63,945 nt of DNA, from positions 1 through 63,945 of the forward strand of contig NZ_JACHIK010000022.1 in the NCBI RefSeq assembly GCF_014203155.1, given 5' to 3'. The stretch comes from Shinella fusca (GTDB taxonomy: Bacteria; Pseudomonadota; Alphaproteobacteria; Rhizobiales; Rhizobiaceae). The notes below the pieces were generated by a model. It did not search any database, had not been told where the DNA came from, and worked only from the letters and a program-made list of their open reading frames with translations. The position numbers were made by a program, and so were the translations under genes. Of the stretch, positions 47,502-55,139 are shown in pieces (the stretch's first letter is position 1; each line of letters begins with the position of its first letter).

Positions 47502-48136
47502 CGGGAAACTCCATAGACGGCATCGTAGGCTTCGATCGTGGCCTTGGCGCGGGCGCGCACGTCCGCCCCGCTCATGCCCGGCTTGTAGAGGCTGGAGCCG
47601 AGGCCGAAGCTGCGCAGGCCGATGGCGGCATAGTCGGCGAAGTTCCTGTCGGAAACGCCGCCGACGGCGGCGATCTCCAGCTCGGCCGGCAGCACGGCGC
47701 GGATCGCCTGGATGCCGGACGGGCCGAGCACGCTCGCCGGGAAGAATTTGAGGCCCGTCGCGCCGGCCTTCGCGGCGGCAAGCGCCTCGGTGGGCGTGAA
47801 GACGCCGGGCATCGTCACCATGCCCTTGGCCGCGGCCGTGGAAATCACGTCCGGCTCGACATTCGGGCTCACCATCAGCCGGCCGCCGACATCGGCAAGG
47901 CGGTTGACATGGTCCACCGTCAGCACGGTGCCCGCGCCGATCAGGCAGTTCTCCGGCGCCATCTTCACCGCGATCTCGATGGACCTGAACGGTTCGGGCG
48001 AATTCAGCGGGATCTCGATGGCGGTGAAGCCGGTCTCGATCAGCGCGCCGACGACCTCCTCGGTCTCGCCCGGCTTGAGGCCGCGCAGGATGGCGATCAG
48101 CGGATAGGTCATGGGGGGGAAGGGAATGCGGCTCAT
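47498..48136 (-). CDS. dgoA: 2-dehydro-3-deoxy-6-phosphogalactonate aldolase
   Basis: A 212-aa class I aldolase that splits KDPGal to pyruvate and glyceraldehyde 3-phosphate. It is of the KDPG/KDPGal aldolase fold: FTAIEIPLNSPEPFRSI holds the catalytic Glu, GAGTVLTVDHV follows, and the Schiff-base Lys is in TGLKFFPAS. The pairing with dgoK points to KDPGal rather than KDPG. The ATG at 48136 follows AAGGA. It lies ten bases after dgoK. Confidence 0.92.
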   Translation of the reverse strand: MSRIPFPPMTYPLIAILRGLKPGETEEVVGALIETGFTAIEIPLNSPEPFRSIEIAVKMAPENCLIGAGTVLTVDHVNRLADVGGRLMVSPNVEPDVISTAAAKGMVTMPGVFTPTEALAAAKAGATGLKFFPASVLGPSGIQAIRAVLPAELEIAAVGGVSDRNFADYAAIGLRSFGLGSSLYKPGMSGADVRARAKATIEAYDAVYGVSR

Positions 48137-48146
48137 GTTCGTTTCC

Positions 48147-49076
48147 TTAGAGGGACCAGAGCGCCCTGGCGCCCGCGGCAAGGCCGTTGCGAACGGCGGT
48201 ATCGGCATCGATGACGGTGGCGGAAAGGCCGGCGGCGGAAAGCGCCTCCTTATAGAGTGCGCCGAGCCCGCCGGAAACGACGAGCGCGACCGGCGTGCCT
48301 TCGGCGACGAGCGAGAGGGCGCCGGCGATCTCCAGCCCGATCAGCGTGCCGGAAAGGCGGGCCTTGGCGTCTTCCGGCGAGAGCCCGGCGATCAGCGCAC
48401 CTGCGCGCACGGAAAAGAGCTGGCTGGTGGCGAGCGCCGGATTTTCGACCATGCGCGCGACCGCCGCGCGGAAGGCGGCATTGTCGCCGGAGATCGCCCC
48501 GGCATCTGCGATGGAATGGCTGAGGATCGTGTGCCTGGCGATCGCCTCGAAGAGCTCGCCCGTCATGAAGGTGGAAAAGCCCGCGACCCGGCTGCCGGAA
48601 AGGCGCACCCATTTGCTGTGCGTGCCGGGCATGCAGACGAGGTGGTCTCCGCCGCCGAGCGCGGATGCGGCGCCGAGAAGCTGCGTTTCCTCGCCGCGCA
48701 TGACGTCGGGGGCGGCGGCGTCCCGCTGGGCAAGGCCGGGCAGGATGCGGATATCCGCCTTGCTGCCGGGAACGCGCACGGCGGCGGCGGGAATGTCGGC
48801 GAGCGCTGCGGGCGTATCGAGATAGCCGGCCTCGACCCAGCCCTGCTTGGCCCCGGCCATGCCGCAGATGAGGACCGGCAGGCCGGCGGGCGCGGCGACG
48901 GCGGCAAGGTGGCTTTCCAGCACGGCGGCAAAGCCGGTACGGGCGGCGGTCGTCATGCCTTCGCCGCTGCGGCGCTCGGCGACGACATTGCCGTCCCGGC
49001 CGATCAGCCAGAGGCGGAAGCTGGAGGTTCCCCAGTCGACAGCCACATAGGCGGCTTCGCGGGCGGTATCGGTCAT
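48147..49076 (-). CDS. dgoK: 2-dehydro-3-deoxygalactonokinase
   Basis: A 309-aa kinase of the DgoK family (PF05035) that phosphorylates 2-dehydro-3-deoxygalactonate at C6. The start VAVDWGTSSFRLWLI is the phosphate-1 loop. HLVCMPGTHSKWV and SGGLGALY are also typical. Its start overlaps the SDR stop (ATGA), implying coupling. A longer upstream frame was rejected because it runs into the SDR in another frame. Confidence 0.93.
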   Translation of the reverse strand: MTDTAREAAYVAVDWGTSSFRLWLIGRDGNVVAERRSGEGMTTAARTGFAAVLESHLAAVAAPAGLPVLICGMAGAKQGWVEAGYLDTPAALADIPAAAVRVPGSKADIRILPGLAQRDAAAPDVMRGEETQLLGAASALGGGDHLVCMPGTHSKWVRLSGSRVAGFSTFMTGELFEAIARHTILSHSIADAGAISGDNAAFRAAVARMVENPALATSQLFSVRAGALIAGLSPEDAKARLSGTLIGLEIAGALSLVAEGTPVALVVSGGLGALYKEALSAAGLSATVIDADTAVRNGLAAGARALWSL

Positions 49077-49837
49077 CAGAGCATGCCTCCATCGACGATG
49101 AGCGTTTGTGCGGTGATGGCGGCGGAAGCCTCCGACGCCAGGAAAAGGCAGGGGCCGGCCATGTCCTCGGCGACGAGCGAGCGCTTGAGGCATTGCCGGG
49201 CGATGCCGCCGGCCATCGCCGCCTCGTCGATCCACAGGCGCTTCTGCCGCTCGGTCAGCACCATGCCGGGCAGGATGGCGTTGACGCGGATATTGTCCGG
49301 CCCGAGCCTGCCGGCGAGCGACTTGGTGAGGCCGATGATGCCGGCCTTGGCTGCCGCATAGCCCGGAAGCTCGCCCATGTTGAGAAGATAGGCGATGGAG
49401 GAGAAGTTGACGATCGCGCCGCCCCCGCCTTCGCGCATGTGCGGCACGACGGCCTGCGCGGCGAAGAAATGGTGGCGGAGATTGACCGCCTGGTTCTCGT
49501 CCCAATAGTCCGGCTGGACGGTTTCGAGATCGTGCCGGTCGTCGCGCGCCGCATTGTTGACGAGGACGCGAATGCCGCCGAGCAGGCCTGCCGCTTCCTC
49601 CACGGCCGCGCGCAGGGTGGCGATGTCGCGCAGATCGACCCTTCTATAATGGGGAAGGTGCTCGACCTTGCCTTCCAGCTCCGAGACCAGCGTGCGGCTT
49701 TCCGCCTCGGCGATGTCGAGGAAGGCGACGCGCGCGCCCTCGGCGGCAAAGGCGCGCACCAGCGCCGCGCCGATGCCCGAGCCGCCGCCGGTGACGAGCA
49801 CGCCCTGTCCTGCAAGGTCCGGATACCGGCCGGCCAT
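49076..49837 (-). CDS. SDR-family sugar dehydrogenase
   Basis: A 253-aa short-chain dehydrogenase. The cofactor motif is TGGGSGIGAALVRAF (about 16-30), an NNAA block follows, and the catalytic Ser and YxxxK are in NFSSIAYLL and GYAAAKAGI. As first gene of an operon with a lactonase, a KDGal kinase and a KDPGal aldolase, it is likely an aldose 1-dehydrogenase (galactose, or a similar sugar) or a related oxidoreductase. The ATG at 49837 follows GGGAGGA; the upstream ATG at 49861 does not. Confidence 0.88.
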   Translation of the reverse strand: MAGRYPDLAGQGVLVTGGGSGIGAALVRAFAAEGARVAFLDIAEAESRTLVSELEGKVEHLPHYRRVDLRDIATLRAAVEEAAGLLGGIRVLVNNAARDDRHDLETVQPDYWDENQAVNLRHHFFAAQAVVPHMREGGGGAIVNFSSIAYLLNMGELPGYAAAKAGIIGLTKSLAGRLGPDNIRVNAILPGMVLTERQKRLWIDEAAMAGGIARQCLKRSLVAEDMAGPCLFLASEASAAITAQTLIVDGGML

Positions 49838-49855
49838 CGCAATCCTCCCAGAATG

Positions 49856-49898
49856 TTCCAATATGTGGAACCGAGTTTGATTATTCGGAATTATTCCG
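49856..49898. promoter_or_regulatory. Candidate IclR operators between the dgo operon and its regulator
   Basis: Two palindromes in the divergent gap: TTCCA-ATATG-TGGAA (49856-49870) and CGGAA-TTA-TTCCG (49886-49898). They share a TTCC/GGAA core and lie between the two start codons. IclR-family regulators bind such palindromes, so these are candidate operators for the regulator encoded next door. Confidence 0.6.
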
Positions 49899-49935
49899 CT
49901 AGGATGCGAGCCCTGTCAAGCAAAAGGGGCCTGCG

Positions 49936-50730
49936 GTGACGATACGGCAGCGGGAAGACGAGGATGGCGGCACCGGCACGCTCGGCAAGGCGATGGCCGT
50001 GCTGGAGGCGGTGGCGCTCGCCGAAGGGCCGATGCGCTTCACCGACGTGCTTTCCCTCAGCGGCCAGCCGCGCGGCACGCTGCACCGCCAGCTCTCCCAT
50101 CTCGTGCAGGAAGGGCTCCTGGAACTCAACGCCGACCATGCCTATGTGCCGGGCCTTCGCCTCCTCAAGCTCGCCTCGGCGAGCTGGGCCCGCAACGAAT
50201 TTCGCATGGTCGCCGCGCCCTTCCTGGAGGCGCTGCACCGGGAGACGGGCGAGACCGTGCATCTCGGCGTCCTGCGCGGGCGCGAGATCATCTATCTCGA
50301 CAAGGTGGAAAGCCGGCAGGCCGTGCGCATGAACTCGCAGATCGGCAATGCCTCGCCCGTCTATTGCACCGGCGTCGGCAAGGCCGCGCTCTCCGCGCTG
50401 TCCGGCCCCGCGCTCGATACGATCCTGGCGGGCATCGAATATCGCCGCTTCACGCCGGCGACGATCACCGACCGGGCCGGGCTCCTCGCCGAGCTCGAGG
50501 CGATCCGCCGGTCGGGCGTCGCTTTCGACCGGGAGGAGCACGAGCCCGGCATCCGCTGCGTGGCCGCGCCCGTCTTCGATGCGGAACGCGCGCTCGCCGC
50601 AGGCGTTTCCGTCACGGGGCCCGCCTACCGGGTCGGCGAGGAGAGGCTGGACGGATGGGCGCCGCTGGTGCGCGATACCGCCCGCGCCATCACCGCGGAA
50701 CTCTCGGCAAGGCTCGGCCCGCAACGATAA
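49936..50730 (+). CDS. IclR-family transcriptional regulator
   Basis: A 264-aa regulator with an N-terminal winged helix-turn-helix (about 15-75, LGKAMAVLEAVALAEGPMRF...SGQPRGTLHRQLSHLV) and a C-terminal GAF-like effector domain (about 90-255, with YCTGVGKAALSAL). The start is GTG 49936. It is divergent from the dgo-like operon with 98 bp between starts, so it is the probable local regulator of sugar acid breakdown. Confidence 0.92.
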   Translation: MTIRQREDEDGGTGTLGKAMAVLEAVALAEGPMRFTDVLSLSGQPRGTLHRQLSHLVQEGLLELNADHAYVPGLRLLKLASASWARNEFRMVAAPFLEALHRETGETVHLGVLRGREIIYLDKVESRQAVRMNSQIGNASPVYCTGVGKAALSALSGPALDTILAGIEYRRFTPATITDRAGLLAELEAIRRSGVAFDREEHEPGIRCVAAPVFDAERALAAGVSVTGPAYRVGEERLDGWAPLVRDTARAITAELSARLGPQR

Positions 50731-50983
50731 GTCGAGCTTACTTATGCATTCATGATCGCGAGGTTGTCTTATGAGGGCAATTTACGGTAAATTAGAAAAT
50801 CGCGCTGGACGTGGGAAAGGGGCGTCATTAGCTTCCCTTTCGACCGGCCTGGAGCTGCGTCGCCGCCCGCGACTTGAGGCGCGGTACTTCGAACATACTT
50901 GCATTGGGATACGGGGGTTCCTGAGGCAAGCAGTGCATTGCGCCGGCAGGGGCTGCCGCGTCTTGCGTGCGTGCTGAAGGAAG

Positions 50984-51724
50984 ATGGATATGGCGGATCG
51001 ATTCTATACGGCGTCTGCACAGTCCCGCGGCTGGGGCGCGAGCCCGGTCGTCCCGGGTACCGAGGACGACATTGCCGAAACGCTGGGCGGTCTTGCCGCC
51101 CGCTTCGGGTTCCGCGGCTATCTGCTGATCACCGTCCCCTCCGAGACCTCGACCGATTTCTCCTCCAACGTCCTGCTCACCTCCTGGCCGGACGATATGC
51201 TCAAGACCTACGACCATGCCGGCCTCATCTTCGGCAGTCCGGTCATCGAGCGGCTGCGCCAGAGCACCAATCCCTTCGTCTACGACGCCGAGCGCACGAA
51301 CCGCCGCCGCGCCGACGGCAAGGCGACGATCGCCGCCGATCTCTTCGAGCGGCACGGCCTGTCGCGCGGGGCCTATTTCCCGGCGCACAACTCGGCCGGC
51401 CAGCGCGGCGCGCTCGCCTTCGGCGGCATGCGCGAGGCGCTGAACCCGCGCGAGATGGCCGAGCTCAACGCCGTTGCCAACCGCGCCTTCACCGAGATCC
51501 TGGAGCACCGCGCCGGGCGCCGGCAGCACGTCTCGCTGTCGCGCCGCGAGATCGAGTGCCTGTCCTGGGCCTCGGCCGGCAAGACCAGCGTGGAGATGTC
51601 GGAAATCCTCGGCCTTTCGGAATATACGGTCAATCATTACCTCAACCGCGCCACGCGCAAGCTCGACGCGGTCAACCGGGTTCAGGCGGTCGCCAAGGCG
51701 ATCCGCGCCGGACTTTTGAACTAA
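50984..51724 (+). CDS. LuxR-family regulator 1 (autoinducer-type domain, degenerate pocket)
   Basis: A 246-aa regulator. An autoinducer-binding-type domain (about 20-165) precedes a LuxR helix-turn-helix (about 180-240; LSRREIECLSWASAGKTS, then LGLSEYTVNHYLN). In the ligand pocket, the position equivalent to TraR Trp57 is Met (SWPDDMLKTY) and that of Asp70 is Ser (FGSPV), while the Tyr61 equivalent is kept. So acyl-homoserine lactone binding is doubtful. AAGGA precedes the ATG. No luxI-like synthase is nearby. A second LuxR gene follows 81 bp downstream. Confidence 0.9.
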   Translation: MDMADRFYTASAQSRGWGASPVVPGTEDDIAETLGGLAARFGFRGYLLITVPSETSTDFSSNVLLTSWPDDMLKTYDHAGLIFGSPVIERLRQSTNPFVYDAERTNRRRADGKATIAADLFERHGLSRGAYFPAHNSAGQRGALAFGGMREALNPREMAELNAVANRAFTEILEHRAGRRQHVSLSRREIECLSWASAGKTSVEMSEILGLSEYTVNHYLNRATRKLDAVNRVQAVAKAIRAGLLN

Positions 51725-51805
51725 TGCATATTCACCGCGTTGTTTTTCAGGAATTCATATGGCTCTGCTCCGATTGCACGAGGCGAAGACGACGGAAGGC
51801 GGGAT

Positions 51806-52552
51806 ATGATGACGCCTGACGAGACCAGCAGCGGCGAAAACCAGCTTCAGGACGAAGGCGCGGAGATCGCCGCCCTCGAAACGCAGTTCGATATCGTGCG
51901 CTACATGCGGCGCAAGTGCGAGGAATACGGCCTCAAATACTTCATCGTCTTCACGCTGCCTGGCTTCGAGGCGGAAAAGCTGTCGGCCTATTCCGTCGTC
52001 AGCAACTGGCCGCAGGAGATCCTTGCCAAGTACGACGCGCTGCGCATGGTGCGCCACAGCGCCGGCATCCGCAAATTGCGCCTGACCACGGTGCCCTTCT
52101 CCTACGACATGCGCGAATGGATCGGCGAATCCTCCGAGCAGGCGGATTTCAGCGAAGTGCTCGACCTGATGAACAGCCACGGCATGCTCATCGGCCATTT
52201 CTTCCCGGTGCACGACGCCCTCGGCAACCGCGGCGCGGTCGTCTGGGGCGGGGAAAGCCCGACGCTCGGCCGCGACGACCGGCTGATGCTGCAGATGATC
52301 TCCGTCCATCTCTTCAACCGGCTGGCCGAGATCGGCGCGGCCTGGAAGTCGGGCCAGGTGGTGCTGACCGACCGCGAGATCCAGTGCCTGAGCTGGACGG
52401 CCGCGGGCAAGACCAGCCTGGAGATCGCCGAAATCCTCGGCCTCTCCGAGCACACGGTCAACCACTACCTCAACCAGGTCACCCGCAAGCTGGAGGCGGT
52501 CAACCGCACCCAGGCCGTCGTCAAGGCCATCCGCCGCGGGCTCATCGCCTGA
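51806..52552 (+). CDS. LuxR-family regulator 2 (tandem partner)
   Basis: A 248-aa regulator with the same two-domain plan and similar sequence (C-terminal LTDREIQCLSWTAAGKTS and LGLSEHTVNHYLN). The pocket shows Ile at the Trp57 position (NWPQEILAKY) and Ser-Ala where Asp70-Pro71 would be (RHSAGI), so the classical lactone contacts are lost. The ATG at 51806 follows GGAAGGCGGG; an ATG three bases later is equally usable. It probably arose by duplication of its neighbour or a common ancestor, and the pair could act as a heterodimer as VisN and VisR do. Confidence 0.9.
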   Translation: MMTPDETSSGENQLQDEGAEIAALETQFDIVRYMRRKCEEYGLKYFIVFTLPGFEAEKLSAYSVVSNWPQEILAKYDALRMVRHSAGIRKLRLTTVPFSYDMREWIGESSEQADFSEVLDLMNSHGMLIGHFFPVHDALGNRGAVVWGGESPTLGRDDRLMLQMISVHLFNRLAEIGAAWKSGQVVLTDREIQCLSWTAAGKTSLEIAEILGLSEHTVNHYLNQVTRKLEAVNRTQAVVKAIRRGLIA

Positions 52553-52682
52553 TCGAAGTTCCATGCTCTGCCGCAAAGCCGCTGCCTCTCGTCGCAGGTA
52601 AATTCGTTTGGCGGCGGCTTCGCCGTGCACTATCTACGGGAAGAAGCGGCCGGCATGGCCGCTATAGGGTTTCGAGGGTTTC

Positions 52683-53864
52683 ATGACGGACGTAAGCAAG
52701 GAACAGGTGCTGGAACGGCTGCGCACGGTGCGCGGGCCGGACATGGACGGCAACATCGTCGATCTGGGGCTGGTCTCCGACGTCTTCATCTCAGACGGCA
52801 AGGCCTATTTCTCCATCACCGTGCCGGCCGAGCGCGCCCGTGAGCTCGATCCGATGCGCGCCGCCGCCGAGCGCGTCGTCAAGGAAATCCCCGGCATCAC
52901 GGCGGCCATGGTGGCGCTGACGGCGGACAAGCGCTCCGCCTCCGGCCCCGCCGCCGCCCGCGCGCCCGCGCCCCCGCCGCCCGGCCGTAGCGCCCCGCAG
53001 GGCCATGCCGGCCATGCCCACGGCGCACCGGGCGGAGCGCCGCAGCGCGCCAAGGCCGGCATTCCGGGCGTCGGCGCCATCATCGCGGTCGCCTCCGGCA
53101 AGGGCGGCGTCGGCAAGTCCACCACGGCGGTGAACCTCGCGCTGGCGCTCAAGGCGAACGGCCTTCGCGTCGGCGTGCTCGATGCGGATATCTACGGCCC
53201 CTCCATGCCGCGGCTCCTCAAGATCTCCGGCCGGCCGCAGCAGCTCGAGGGCCGCACGATCAAGCCGATGGAGAACTACGGCATCAAGGTCATGTCCATG
53301 GGCTTCCTCGTCGACGAGGAGGTGGCGATGATCTGGCGCGGGCCGATGATCCAGTCGGCGCTCCTGCAGATGCTGCGCGAGGTCGCCTGGGGCGATCTCG
53401 ACGTGCTCGTCGTCGACATGCCGCCGGGCACGGGCGACGCCCAGCTCACCATGGCCCAGCAGGTGCCGCTTGCCGGCGCCGTCATCGTCTCCACCCCGCA
53501 GGACCTTGCCCTCATCGACGCGCGCAAGGGCCTCAACATGTTCTCGAAGGTCGAGGTGCCGGTGCTCGGCATCGTCGAGAACATGAGCTATTTCATCGCT
53601 CCGGATACCGGCAACCGCTACGACATCTTCGGCCATGGCGGCGCACGCAAGGAAGCCGAGCGCATCGGCGTGCCCTTCCTCGGCGAGGTGCCGCTGACCA
53701 TGGACATCCGCGAGACCTCGGACGCCGGCACCCCCGTCGTCGTCTCCAACCCGGACGGTGCGGCCGCCAAGGTCTACCGCGAGATCGCCACCCGCGTCTG
53801 GCAGGAGCTGGAAACGCTGAAGGGCAAGGGCGAGCGCGGCGCGCCGGCGATCGTGTTCGAGTAG
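52683..53864 (+). CDS. mrp: Mrp/ApbC-type P-loop iron-sulfur carrier (lacks the CxxC)
   Basis: A 393-aa protein with an N-terminal MIP18/DUF59 domain (about 3-85), a Pro/Ala/His-rich linker (about 85-120) and a ParA/MinD-like ATPase (about 125-390). The P-loop is AVASGKGGVGKSTTAVNLAL, and the switch II region is VVDMPPGTGDAQLT. In E. coli ApbC a C-terminal CxxC binds the cluster; the matching place here reads YFIAPDTGNRYDIFG without Cys. Cluster binding must differ or be absent. It follows the LuxR pair by 130 bp. Confidence 0.93.
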   Translation: MTDVSKEQVLERLRTVRGPDMDGNIVDLGLVSDVFISDGKAYFSITVPAERARELDPMRAAAERVVKEIPGITAAMVALTADKRSASGPAAARAPAPPPPGRSAPQGHAGHAHGAPGGAPQRAKAGIPGVGAIIAVASGKGGVGKSTTAVNLALALKANGLRVGVLDADIYGPSMPRLLKISGRPQQLEGRTIKPMENYGIKVMSMGFLVDEEVAMIWRGPMIQSALLQMLREVAWGDLDVLVVDMPPGTGDAQLTMAQQVPLAGAVIVSTPQDLALIDARKGLNMFSKVEVPVLGIVENMSYFIAPDTGNRYDIFGHGGARKEAERIGVPFLGEVPLTMDIRETSDAGTPVVVSNPDGAAAKVYREIATRVWQELETLKGKGERGAPAIVFE

Positions 53865-53882
53865 GCGTTCTTCCTCCGAACA

Positions 53883-54001
53883 CCCCCCTCTGCCCTGCCG
53901 GGCATCTCCCCCACAAGGGGGGAGATCGGCTTGGGGCGAGGCGGTGCCACGATTCAATCTCCCCACCTGTGGGGGAGATGGCCGGCAGGCCAGAGGGGGG
54001 T
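53883..54001. repeat. RIME-like long palindromic repeat, copy E (shorter centre)
   Basis: Full arms as in the other copies, but only about 28 bp of centre, so it is about 35 bp shorter. It lies between mrp and corA. Confidence 0.92.
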
Positions 54002-54115
54002 AAGCCACCCGGCACGCCGTCAACACCCCAAAAACAAGAGGCCCTTGATTTTTATAGTGCGTTGCGCAATATCGCGCGCCTGCCGCCCGGCGGTGTTTAA
54101 CCAGGAGTAAGCGCG

Positions 54116-54145
54116 ATGGTCCGTTGCGGAGCCATTCGCCGGTGA
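54116..54145 (+). other. Nine-codon leader ORF overlapping the corA start
   Basis: ATG at 54116 with a good AGGAG site (54103-54107) encodes MVRCGAIRR and stops at TGA 54143-54145, which overlaps the corA GTG (GTGA). CorA itself has no clear ribosome site. This could be a translationally coupled leader, or a frameshift at the start of corA. Confidence 0.4.
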
Positions 54146-55125
54146 TCACGGTTTTCCGTCCCAACGGCGAGGCGCGCAGCCTGCCGACGAACGACGATTC
54201 CGCCGCCGCCGAGGCGCTGGCCGGGGCCGTGTGGGTCGATCTCCTGGAGCCGACCGAGGAGGACGAGGCGCTGATCGAGCGCGTGCTTTCCCTCGACGTG
54301 CCGACCCGCGACGAGCTCAAGGACATCGAGCCGTCGAGCCGCCTCTATACCGACGAGAAAGCCGCCTACATGACGGCCTCGCTGATGGTGAAGGCCGAAA
54401 GCGACCTGCCGCACCTCACCGACATCGCCTTCATCCTCACCGACGGCAAGCTCCTGACCGTGCGCTATGCCGAGCCGCGCTCCTTTGCGCTCTTCAAGGC
54501 CGGCATGCACCGCATCCCCGGCGGCTGTTCCTCGCCGACCGTGATGATCACGCGGCTTCTGGAGACCATCGCCGACCGCACCGCCGAGATCCTCGAAATC
54601 GCCGTGGCGCGCGCCGACCGGCTCTCCCTCGAAGTGTTCGGCGAGAACCGCCACCTGTCCCGCCGCCCGCCGCGCTATCTGGAAGACCGCGTCGTGCAGG
54701 TCTCGGCCCTTCACCGCCTGCTCGCCAAGACGCGCGACAGCCTCATGTCGCTGTCGCGGCTCCTGACCTTCCTGCACGGCCTGCCGGCGCTCCAGTCCGA
54801 CCGCGAGAGCCTGGAGCTCTGCCGTGCGGTGACGCGCGACGTGCAGTCGCTGTCCGAGCACGCGAACTTCGTCGCCGGCAACATCACCTTCCTGCTCGAC
54901 GCCTCGCTCGGCCTCATCAACCTCGAGCAGAACGCCATCATCAAGATCTTCTCGATCGCCTCCGTCGTGCTGCTTCCGCCGACGCTGATCGCCTCCATCT
55001 ACGGCATGAACTTCGAGTTCATGCCCGAGCTGCACGTCCCCTTCGCCTATCCGGTGACGCTCGGCGCGATGGTCCTGTCGGCGGTTCTTCCCTTCTATTT
55101 CTTCCGCTGGAAAGGCTGGCTCTAG
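54142..55125 (+). CDS. corA: CorA-family divalent cation transporter
   Basis: A 327-aa Mg2+/Co2+ (or Zn2+) channel-type transporter. It has a large cytoplasmic N-terminal funnel domain and two C-terminal transmembrane helices. The diagnostic YGMNF motif is in [13 protein letters not shown] after the first helix. The start is uncertain: GTG 54142 (ITVFRPNG...) is favoured, TTG 54124 is possible, and neither has a strong ribosome site. A nine-codon ORF overlaps it. It is followed 14 bp later by kup, so Mg2+ and K+ uptake genes may share a transcript. Confidence 0.9.
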   Translation: MITVFRPNGEARSLPTNDDSAAAEALAGAVWVDLLEPTEEDEALIERVLSLDVPTRDELKDIEPSSRLYTDEKAAYMTASLMVKAESDLPHLTDIAFILTDGKLLTVRYAEPRSFALFKAGMHRIPGGCSSPTVMITRLLETIADRTAEILEIAVARADRLSLEVFGENRHLSRRPPRYLEDRVVQVSALHRLLAKTRDSLMSLSRLLTFLHGLPALQSDRESLELCRAVTRDVQSLSEHANFVAGNITFLLDASLGLINLEQNAIIKIFSIASVVLLPPTLIASIYGMNFEFMPELHVPFAYPVTLGAMVLSAVLPFYFFRWKGWL

Positions 55126-55139
55126 GCCGGATCGCTCCC

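Noticed and set aside
48147..49505. A longer DgoK with about 140 extra N-terminal residues
   Set aside because: The extension reads the SDR gene out of frame. The ATG at 49076 overlaps the SDR stop and begins the kinase homology.
50984..52552. Naming the LuxR pair visN/visR or a quorum-sensing receptor
   Set aside because: There are no flagellar or chemotaxis genes and no synthase nearby, and the ligand residues are changed. The resemblance is only in arrangement.
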